From Anoplopoma fimbria (lineage: Eukaryota > Chordata > Actinopteri > Perciformes > Anoplopomatidae): DNA of 64,000 nt. Each line of letters starts with the position of its first letter. Positions within the stretch are counted from its first letter, which is position 1. This document shows positions 55,401 to 64,000 of this stretch, in pieces. Below the pieces are notes generated by a model. The model saw only the letters and a list, made by a program, of their open reading frames with translations. It was not told the origin of the DNA and made no database searches. The stretch is from the NCBI RefSeq assembly GCF_027596085.1, contig NC_072456.1, positions 24,209,218-24,273,217 of the forward strand, given 5' to 3'. A program made the translations under genes and the position numbers.

Positions 55401-58400
55401 GTTCATTAGGTGACCTTTGCTGAATTTAAAGGTCCCATATTGTAAAGAGGGAGATTTCCATGTCTTTTCTTTAATAAAGCAGTTCTCAGTGCCGAATAAA
55501 TACTGCTAAAGTATTGAAATGCTCCATCTACGGAGAAATACACACAAACAGTCCGTATTCAGTAACTGTCTTTTATACCACAGGATTACCATATGGTTAT
55601 GATTTCACAACTATACAATATATCAACCATTTCCCAGTTTAAATGTAAACATTTCACCATATGTCCCAGCTTATTTCCGGTTGCAGGCTGTGACTCTGGG
55701 CCCACCAGGCTGTGATTTGCTAGTACTCGTTAACTCTCCTAAACAAAACAGAGTAGTTTGGTTGCATAAACGTAAGGAGATTTCTGGCAGAGGAGAACTT
55801 ATCTCATGTTCGCTCAATCTCTGTAACCAGTGTAGCATGAAAGTAGAATTAGCAAGCTAGTTGGCTAGCTAGCCATTAAAATTAAGGAAAGCACATTAAT
55901 ATCGCCAGACGAGTGACATCTTAGTTTCGGTCTTTCTGTTCCAAGGAGAAATTCATTTGAACTCTTTTTATTTTACACATAGGCCCAAAATACACTTATA
56001 CACAGGACCCATAGACATGCAGCTGGAGCGATGCATAACAAGTCGCCCAGGGAGCAGTTAGAGGTTTGGTACCTTGCTCATGGGCACTTGAGCATTGCCA
56101 GGAAGCGAACTGGCATCACTCCAGCTACCGGTCCACAGTCCTTACTTGAGCTGAGCCGGACCGCTGGTTCCCAAACCATAACCCAGCAATAAATCCTACC
56201 TTTTTGTGAAGGTTATAATCTATTTTTGTGGAAACTGTTTGAGAGACATGTTGATTCAGCTTTATGGTCATTTTTTATCATGTCATACGATTAGTAATAA
56301 TATAATTTAATATAAAATACAATTTTCAAGAAACTGACAGACGAACCTTCATAGAAGTAGAATTTATTGCATGGCTGTTACATTAGACTCCATTAGCTTG
56401 AGCTGATATTTATGCTATTAACAGTTATCCTAATTACAATGGTTCTCCCCCATTCTTTTAAATTGAACAGTTAAAAGTAAAATAAATATTGAGGAGCTTG
56501 CCATGCATTTAGACAGCAACAAGGTCCAAACATCAGCATGGAAAAGAGTATTTATTTAAATAATTCCCTAATTCTCAATGCAAAGCTTTATGAGATTTTT
56601 TTTTTTAATTCACAGCGAGCTTGACCAATCAAACGTTACTGAAGAAACCCCTGAAGGAGAGGAGCATCCACCCGCTGACTCTGAGAACAAGTAAGTTATT
56701 TTCCTAACAAATCAAAATAAATGTGGTTTTGCTGTAATTGATTCAGGATTCTTAGCTTAGAATTAGTTTGCACTCCATAGTCGCTGGTGTTTGAAGCAAG
56801 AACAGCAGCCAACAACCTGGATCCTTATAAAACTTTAACGCTGTGACACCGTGTGTCTGTGTTTGTGTTGAAGGGAGAATGAGGTTGAGGAAGTGAAGGA
56901 AGAAGGCCCCAAGGAGATGACTCTGGATGAGTGGAAGGCTGTGCAGGACAAGGAGCGGGCCAAAGTGGAGTTCAACATCCGTAAGGCCAACGAGGGAGTC
57001 AATTGGAACCAAGGATTTGTGCTGCACAAGTCCAAGGCAGAGGTGAGTGAAGACCGTAGCACTGCTCATTCTGAATACATCCGTCCTTCACATTCAGGTT
57101 TGATAGTTTATGATCGATTTCATACTAATGTTTTTGCAGCTTGGTGTTCGCTCAAATGAGAGGATTCCTTTTTTTTCTCCAAAGCAATGTAGTAAGATAT
57201 ATGTACTAATACTGCACCCCACCCCTATTGTCAAGGAAACCCCTCCCTTCTGATTTGTCAGTAAGTAAACTGTGAGGCTGTCTGTCTACGCAGATCAAGC
57301 AACTGCTGCATCAGTTTGCTGTGAATGACTGAGAGGCGGTCAGTTAACACCAGCATCACAATCGTCTTAGTAAGCTGCTTAATTAAAGTGCAAAAGGTTC
57401 CAACACAGAACGAGGAGAATTTATTGATAAATCATAAATTCAATGCAAAGCATAATCTATTAGTCGCACACTGACAGTTTTGTTTGTATCTGAATGTGTT
57501 GTCAACACTTTAATCTCACCTTCATTCTGCATTTTCATTTAATAGTAAACTTTATATAGAGCCTTTAGAGTGCTTTACAACAAAGGGAAAAACAAAATAA
57601 TAAAGTCAAATTAAAACAAAGCATTCAAACTGTTCATAAAAGAGGCAGCAAAAGAACAATAAAACATTTAATGTTTAAGAATAAAACAAAGGACGACTGA
57701 CCGTTGTTGAATACGTTTTCAATTGTCGTTTTAAAATATTCACAGCCCGCATCCCTTATCGTTATTGATGAAATCATCCCATTCGTTGTTTTTTAATATA
57801 TGGTTAGATTGTAATGTTTTTGAACAGGAAGCAAGTCATTTGTATTGTATGTTTAATGTTTGTATTGTTTTGCATTTCTCAACTAGGATAAGAAAGAAGA
57901 AGTGATTGAGTCTGAGGTTGAGGAGCCCAAGGTAAAAATCTCATCTGTTGTTGCACAGCATCTGAACTCAAATCATACATGTGAACAACATGAACCAAAG
58001 CTTTAAGCTTAGAAATTATAATAATCGAAATGTTTTTCTATTTCAGCTTGATGATGAGCACCACTTCCGGAAGCCAGCCAACGACATTACGTCCCAGCTG
58101 GAGATCAACTTCGGAGACCTGGGCCGTCCAAGCCGTGGACGCGGTGGACCACGTGGTGGCCGTGGCGGTCGTGGCCGCGGCGGCAGCGGTGGTGGAGGAC
58201 CACCCGGCGCCGTCAGTGGTGAAGCCACTAGGCCGGTCCGCGCACCAAGGCCTGAGAAGGTAAATAATCTTGCAGGAATCTGAGCTTGTTGTGTTGTCTC
58301 ATTAGTACCCAGGTATGAAATGAGTTGGCTTTTTGTCTCTGAACTTCCATATCGCACTGTCTACAGGTGATTAAGGGTTTTAGTTCACTTGTGAGAATGA

Positions 58401-58562
58401 GGGCTACGAGATAATTTTAAGACATTTTACATATTTCATGCTTTTAAGGCAGATCTTCAAAGGTTGGAATTTTCTAACTCCCACTTATTGTTTCCTTTTC
58501 CTCAGTCATCTGCGTCCGTGCCCAACGTGGACGACCCAGAGGCCTTCCCAGCCTTGGCTTAA
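52449..58562 (+). CDS. serbp1: SERPINE1 mRNA-binding protein 1 (Stm1/HABP4 family), complete but frameshifted in exon 2
   Basis: Coding exons: 52449-52704, 54047-54228, 54836-54979, 55123-55194, 56616-56690, 56874-57042, 57887-57931, 58047-58259, 58506-58562. The total is one base more than 404 codons because of an apparent extra C at 54123-54127; corrected it gives 403 residues (human about 408). N-terminus [20 protein letters not shown], then [12 protein letters not shown]; Lys/Glu-rich region (KKESQKDRK); first RGG region ([20 protein letters not shown]); [37 protein letters not shown]...[10 protein letters not shown] core of the HABP4/PAI-RBP1 domain; [20 protein letters not shown]; second RGG region; C-terminus [15 protein letters not shown]1 binds mRNA and idle 80S ribosomes in the cytoplasm. 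The match to SERBP1 rather than HABP4 rests on the N-terminus and on [11 protein letters not shown]. Confidence 0.93.
52705..54046. other. serbp1 intron 1
   Basis: 1.34-kb intron with poly(A)/poly(T) runs near 53100-53130. No box C/D or H/ACA RNA could be convincingly assigned. A 94-codon open frame (52759-53043) has no resemblance to any family. Confidence 0.5.
54047..54228 (+). CDS. serbp1: serbp1 exon 2 with an apparent one-base insertion
   Basis: In phase with exon 1 the exon reads [17 protein letters not shown]...GEGRP and then runs into TGA at about 54184. One base later the frame reads [20 protein letters not shown], then [13 protein letters not shown], clearly the conserved family sequence, and it joins the next exon in phase. 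That frame is closed upstream (TGA at 54056). The switch falls in CGCCCCCACAG: one C fewer in the five-C run (54123-54127) restores GRP-TDRRP. Confidence 0.85.
55121..55126 (+). promoter_or_regulatory. serbp1: Tandem NAGNAG splice acceptor in serbp1
   Basis: The acceptor before the exon at 55123 is tttcAGTAG. Splicing after the first AG gives DRS-SLKGEE, and after the second gives DRSLKGEE. Both are in frame and differ by one serine. Confidence 0.5.
55431..56190. repeat. Interspersed repeats in serbp1 intron 4
   Basis: AAAGGTCCCATATTGTAAAG, TAAAGCAGTTCTCAGTGCCG and GAAATACACACAAACAGTCC (55431-55570) are words of a common fish element. At 56040-56175, GGTACCTTGCTCATGGGCAC, TTGAGCATTGCCAGGAAGCG and CCAGCTACCGGTCCACAGTC are those of another. 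Confidence 0.5.
57545..57600. repeat. TATAGAGCCTTTAG-type repeat end in a serbp1 intron
   Basis: AAACTTTATATAGAGCCTTT AGAGTGCTTTACAA. Family as at 16770, 29525 and 34109. Confidence 0.55.
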
Positions 58563-59915
58563 GCCCCGGCTGCTGTTTCTCAGGCCTACAGGAGCCTCCG
58601 GAGCACCTCCACTACGAGGCTTGCATGTTCCTGGATCCTTCAGCAAAGTGAAATGATGGAGAAGACTGTCATTAACTATGGCACTCAAAGTGAGGACTGA
58701 GTTTTACCCAATAAAAACAAAACGAAGATGGAAAAAAAAACAGAAATTAACAAAAAAAAACAAAAAAAGAAAAGGACTTCTTGCTACTCGGGAGCAACTT
58801 ATTGGTAGAGGTTTTTTTCACTTGGAAACAAAGTAGCAGGGATGTTTTTCATACAGTATTTTTTTCAGAGGTTATGCATTGTCCATTGATACATTTTTGT
58901 AATTGCTGCTTGAATATATGCATTTTGAGATGTAACCATGAGAAAAGTTGTCTTTAGCTCGGTTTGAGCCATTGCTTGCTCGCTCTGAAACAGGCACTAT
59001 GGAGCTCCAACCCAAGCTCATAATCTCTGCCACAACAGGTATTTCTGAAGTTACAGCGTCACTCATTAAGATTTACGGATTTTTTTTTTTTTTTCTTTAG
59101 CACTGGGGTATTGTTTTATATTTTATACAGGAGGTCTATTCTTCTATGATCTTCGGTCTGTAAATCTTAACTATTTTCATAAATTCCTGCAGAGACTGTA
59201 TTTCACATGGTGCAAAAATAGGACACACCTTGATCCTTTGATCAAGCGTCGCTGCCTATATTAGAATGCATTGATGAAATGGCGCCTAAATCTGTATTAC
59301 GATCCTTTGGTACTGAAACGTACTGTAGGATGAACATTAGGTCATTTTGGAGGAACTCACCGGGGATTAATCTCCTAAATTTGCATTGATCCCTTGAAAA
59401 TTTGTCAAGTGGATCAATTTGAAGCGGAAAATTATTCCGTTTTGTTCTGATTTCTGATGTATTCGGGGTGCTATTCGCCATCTAATATCCCTTCCTCCCT
59501 GCCCATTTCATCTTTGATTGCCATTTGCAAGTCAATTGATGCCTTTTGCTTTTTACTCTTTGAGAGTGATGCGGAGAGGAAGTGTCTTTACACAGGTGAG
59601 ACGTGGCTGGGGTCTTCTGGAAGCCCTCAGACCGTCTCCCACTGTTTACACACTCCACTCCTTCCACAGATTTAAAAACTCAGCCCAGCTTCAGTTTGTG
59701 TTTTTTGCAGTCTGTTCTGTGCTGATATTTTCCTCCACTGTTGACTTGCCCTGTAGCTTCCACAGTGGCACCACTGCATAATTGCTCTGAAAGAAATACA
59801 GTTCGTTCCTTGCGTGGAACAACTGAAGTGCTCTACAAATGTGTGAACTCTAGCCCTGCTATTGGAGACCTCTGTCGGTAAAATAAAGGTGGTCGATAAA
59901 TCTTTTGCACTGTCG
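58563..59915 (+). other. serbp1: serbp1 3' untranslated region
   Basis: After the TAA, poly(A) signals are seen at 58710-58715 (AATAAA, proximal, followed by A-rich DNA) and 59882-59887 (AATAAA followed by TTTTGCACTGTCGG). Long alternative 3'UTRs would fit the family. The open frames here look spurious. Confidence 0.55.
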
Positions 59916-60530
59916 GTTTTTAATCCTGCCTGCACAAAGGGGAAATGAATATACAGGGCTTGCTTTGTTTGCTTTAGCTTACAACCACATATCTACATAC
60001 GTGCATACATGTATGCATGATCAGTTAGCTCCCACTTCAGGGTTTAGATGAATGAGGCACGAAAAATGTGTGAAAATTACCATTAAGTTCTTTGTTGTTA
60101 GACAATATAGTGCCAGAAATAAGTGCAATAGACCTATTCTCATTTTATGACTTTGATGTCACTGATATAACAGCATAATGATGCAAGTATACCTTCTGAG
60201 GAAAAGTAACTTTATTCCAAATATACAGGAATTGGAATATGATTTTTTATTTTTTTTAAATCCCAATAAGTAATATCCAATTAATGACGTACTATACTAT
60301 GACTTTCATTTCATTTTTAATCATACTATACTGACTTTTTATTACTAGATTTATTTTGACATACTATAAAATGACCTTTTTTTGCATTCTATTGACTGTT
60401 TTTTTTACACGTAGCATAGTATGATTTTTTTTCAACATACGATACTATGACTTTTTTCATGGCTTTTTTTCCCGACATAATATACTGTAACTTTTTCATA
60501 ACATTTCATATCAAATTACATTTTTAGACC

Positions 60531-61008
60531 TATTCAATTCAATTCAGTTTATTTTGTATAGCCCAGAATCACAAATTTGCCTCAGAGGGCTTTACAATCT
60601 GTACACATGCGACATCCTCTGTCCTTCCCTCACATCGGCACAAGAAAAACTCCCCTAAAAACCCCTTTAACAGGGAGAAAAAAGGAAGAAACCTCTGGGA
60701 GAACGACAGAGGAGGGATCCTTCTCCCAGGATGGACAGAATGCAATAGATGTCATGTGTACAGAATGAACAGCATAACAGAGATACAACACATTCAATGT
60801 ATATGACATAAATGATTCATATAATAAGACTGCTTATAATAACAGCAGCAATTATTACAATAGAATTATAATTATGAAAATAGGGATAGTAATGTGATTA
60901 ATAATAATAATGGAAGTAGCAGTGGGTGTCAGTCGGCTCACAGCAGGAGGCACGACTCCGGTCCAGGTACCACAAGGATTCATGGAAACCTGCAGAGCGA
61001 GAACGCTA
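60531..61008. repeat. Common percomorph interspersed repeat inserted in the satellite
   Basis: It begins ATTCAATTCAGTTTATTTTG, TATAGCCCAGAATCAC, GCCTCAGAGGGCTTTACAAT and continues with GGGAGAAAAAAGGAAGAAAC, CTCTGGGAG and GGAGGGATCCTTCTCCCAGG. These blocks occur in the same order at many fish loci. It splits the satellite, so it arrived later or the array grew around it. Confidence 0.65.
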
Positions 61009-62240
61009 CCTATGACTTGCGTGTTATTTTACGACATAGTATACAATAATTTTTTTACTTACTCTATCATGACTGATATTTTTCAACATAATATGCTATG
61101 ACTTTTTTCAACCAACCATTATGACTATTCGTCATGCTATACTATGACTATATTATGACCTTTTCGGCGAAGTACAATGACTTTCACAACAATTTTCGAC
61201 ATTCCATAATGATTTTTTCGACATAGTATACTATGACTTTTTTATCGATTTATTATACTATGACTCTGATGATATTTTTCAACACAATATGCTTATTTGA
61301 GATACAATTTTCACTTTTCATGACATTTTTAATGACATACTATACTTTGACTTTTTTCATTACATTTTTCAACATACTATATTATGAAGTACAATATGAC
61401 CTTTTCACAATGATTATGACATTCTATAATATGACTTTTTTAATGACATTTTTCAAAATACTACACTATGATTTTTTGGCATACTATACTATGACTTTTT
61501 TCATGATATTTTTCAAAATAAAAATACTTTTTCATGAATTTCTTTGACAGTATACTATGACTTTCACTTCATTTTCGACACAATATCCTATGACTTTTTT
61601 AAAGACATTTGTTGGCAAAGTATACTATGCCTTTTTTATTGACTCTTAGATGATATTTTTCAACACAATATGTTGACTTTTTTCATTGAGATATTTTTGA
61701 GGTACTATTTTTTATTTTTATGACATTTATAGACATACTTAACTTTGACTTTTTTCATTTAATTGTTCAAAATACTATATTATGACCTTTTCGAAGTACT
61801 ATATGATTTTTTCACAACCATTTTTGCCATTCTATAATATGACTTTTTCATGAATTTTTTCGAAATAGTATGCTATATCACTTTTTTATGATATTTTTCG
61901 ACATAGTATACTATGACTTTTTTTCAATATATTTTTCGACATAGTATACTATGACTCTTTCACAACATTTCTTGTCATACTATACTATGATGTTTTCATG
62001 ATATTCTTTGACATAGTAAACTATAATTTTTTTCATGATATTTTTCGACATAGTATACTATGACTCTTTCACAACATTTTTTGTCATACTATACTATGAT
62101 GTTTTTCAATATTTTTTTCATTAAACTATACTATGAATTTTATTCCTTACATTTTTCATAATACTACACTATGACTTTTACGAGATAAGATACTATGACT
62201 TATTCACAACAATTTTAACATACTATACTATGACTCATTT

Positions 62241-62695
62241 ATTCACATATTCTTCCTTCTCTTCGTCTCTGCAGCTTCTATTCTATTAGCTTATTGTGGG
62301 TGTTCACTTTTACATTTACGAACCAGATTCTGCCAACGTTTCCCTAAGCCAATCACATAGTTGCTGTCAAATTTTTAAAACTGCTCTCCTCTCTTCTGCT
62401 TTCAGTTTTCATTGCAGTATGAACCAAGGCAACCCTCCTCCTACCCATTCACCTTCAGTTTCCATCATAGTCCTGCTACTCTTCCCATCATTGGATCTTC
62501 AGCACATACCTTCATCAACATCACCACCTGTGTGTAGACTCCAGGGGGAATGTTCTTGATCTAACCACAGCATCACTACTTTAATATACTACATCACGAT
62601 GGAGTCGCCAAAGACTCCTCAATAAACATTTCATCATGCATGTATAATACATTATTGTTTCACTCTGTTGAAGTCTCTCCTGATTGAAATGCTAT
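62241..62695 (+). other. Non-satellite segment with its own poly(A) signal
   Basis: A GC-richer block between two parts of the array. It contains TCATTGGATCTTCAGCACAT, CATCAACATCACCACCTGTG and TCGCCAAAGACTCCTCAATA, with AATAAA at 62621-62626 near its end. It looks like the 3' end of a retroposed or mobile RNA. It has no protein that I recognise (the 87-codon frame at 62296-62559 is not accepted). Confidence 0.4.
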
Positions 62696-63499
62696 TCTTT
62701 CTTTTTTATGACATTTTAAATTACATACTATACTACGACTTTTTGACTACATTTATAGAGATACTTGACTATGACTTTTTACAAGAAACTATATTTGTTT
62801 TTTTCGACATACTATACTATGACTTTTTCAAATCATTTTTCAACATACTATATTATGACATTTTTTAAAATGCTATATTATGACATATTTCATGACATTT
62901 TTCAACATACCATACTATGACTTTTTTTTCTGAAAATACATGACTTTTACGCAACAATTTTCGACATACTACACTATGACCTTTTTCATGACTTTTTTCG
63001 GTCATAGTATTCTATGAATTTTTCCCAGTATTTTTCCACGTATTATACTATGACTTTTTCGTCATACTATTCCATGCCCATCAGGTCAGTGTTCGACATA
63101 CTATACTATGACTTTTTCATGACATTTTCTACATACTATGCTATGACTTTTTTCCTGAAAATTTTCAGCATACTATACTATGACTTTTTTCATGAAATTC
63201 TTCGACACTCCATACGATGACTTTTTTTCATGACATTCATCGACATACTATACTATGACTTTTTTTAATTACATTTTTCTACATTCTATACTATGACTTT
63301 TTCACAATATATTTTGACACACCACTGTGATGATTTTTCAACATACTATACCAATACTCTTTTCATGAAAAAGTGTATGTCATAAAAATGTAATAAAAAG
63401 GCTCATAGTATATTATGTCGTAAAAAGCCTTAATGACATACTAGTTAAGGCACGATGTGTATTACATGGCTGTTTCACAAGTGGCCAGTTTAGATGCTT

Positions 63500-64000
63500 A
63501 TTTTAAACCACAGACTGTATAAAACATGAATTCAGTTGGTTTGACGTCACCACACCACACGTTTCTTAAGAGCTGTTATGAAGTGGGTGGCTCCGGTTGT
63601 CGCCATCTTGGCAATGACGACACAGTTTTAAAAAATGGGCACAGAGGTGGGTTGTTGGTGGAGCTGAGGGGTACCAATGTGGCGAAGCAAAGGAGACAGC
63701 TTGCAGCTAGCAACCTGATACAGCAATTATCAATGAATCAAATTAATTATGCCTAAATTTAAGCCTCAATATAATTAGAACGGATTAGTTATATATAACG
63801 TTCTGCATTCAACCATAGATTGTACATAACGTGGACATATTCGTCGTGACATCACTAATTGGTTTGAGGACATCAGTTTTGAAGTGTTGAGTTCGGCGTT
63901 TTGGCCATCGTCCTCTTGTTTTTTGGCAAGAATTGAATGGAAAAGATAATAATTGGTCTTCGGAGGAGTGACGTAGAAACGCTGTATACAGCTTTGGTAT
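63500..64000 (+). repeat. Two successive related repeat copies at the window edge
   Basis: CCACAGACTGTATAAAACAT ... GACGTCACCACACC ... CGCCATCTTGGCAATG (63508-63620) and CCATAGATTGTACATAACGT ... GTGACATCACTAATTGGTTT ... GTTTTGGCCATCGTCCTCTT (63814-63920) are diverged versions of one fish repeat. A third copy lies inverted at 12875-12985. Confidence 0.6.

Larger units (their letters stand above)
60265..63450. repeat. Satellite-like array, unit about 36 bp (CATACTATACTATGAC + TTTTTCATGACATTTTTCGA)
   Basis: Degenerate head-to-tail copies fill 60265-60530, 61015-62240 and 62695-63360. Members vary in length by a few bases. At 63367-63450 the units turn over (GTATGTCATAAAAATG, CTCATAGTATATTATGTCG), i.e. 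they are inverted. Open frames such as 61233-61547 are only the array read as protein (MTFF/YYTMTF). Confidence 0.9.

Noticed and set aside
58043..58357. Pro/Arg-rich open frame on the minus strand
   Set aside because: Antisense shadow of the serbp1 RGG-coding exon.
61233..61547. 104-codon MTFF/YYTMTF open frame
   Set aside because: Satellite units read as protein.

Overview
The window is vertebrate nuclear DNA, most probably from a spiny-rayed (percomorph) teleost fish. The genes are split by GT-AG introns. Intergenic DNA is crowded with long (GT)n/(CA)n microsatellites and fish-type interspersed repeats: LINE 3' tails, Harbinger-, Tc1- and TTAA-type miniature elements, and a tRNA-derived SINE. 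There are no operons, CRISPR arrays, phage genes or other prokaryotic systems.

Layout. (1) 335-2240: the last two coding exons and 3'UTR of uap1 (UDP-N-acetylhexosamine pyrophosphorylase), + strand; the rest lies upstream. (2) About 2.25-20.4 kb: no recognisable protein-coding exon, but many repeats and one weak candidate for a non-coding ddr2 5' exon at 5611-5735. (3) 20491-40006: the complete ddr2 gene (discoidin domain receptor 2, a collagen-binding receptor tyrosine kinase), 16 coding exons, + strand, with a candidate poly(A) site near 42304. (4) 42574-46566: the complete hsd17b7 gene (17-beta-hydroxysteroid dehydrogenase 7 / 3-keto-steroid reductase), 9 coding exons, + strand, with a GC-box/CCAAT promoter directly behind ddr2. 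(5) 46836-47263: an unidentified small single-pass membrane protein on the - strand, convergent with hsd17b7 and apparently frameshifted. (6) 47.3-52.2 kb: intergenic, with a 700-bp tetranucleotide array and a tandem array built from a miniature transposon. (7) 52449-58562: complete serbp1 (SERPINE1 mRNA-binding protein 1), 9 coding exons, + strand, with a housekeeping-type promoter. (8) 59.9-64 kb: a satellite-like array with a unit of about 36 bp, interrupted by other sequence.

The uap1-ddr2-hsd17b7 order is the same as on human chromosome 1q23, which supports orthology; serbp1 is not at that position in human. The genes share no pathway: hexosamine metabolism, collagen signalling, cholesterol/steroid synthesis and mRNA/ribosome binding.

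I found no new multi-gene system. The points most worth a second look are local. ddr2 exon 7 carries a 29-nt GT...AG insert that must be removed to keep the frame. A 207-bp tandem duplication copies the 5' part of that exon, with its breakpoint in a LINE relic. Single-base-type frameshifts occur in serbp1 exon 2 and in the small membrane gene. ddr2 intron 16 is 84 nt, in frame and stop-free. Complementary (CA)n/(TG)n arms lie within ddr2 introns. Several disruptions in otherwise conserved genes could be assembly or consensus errors, and that should be tested first.
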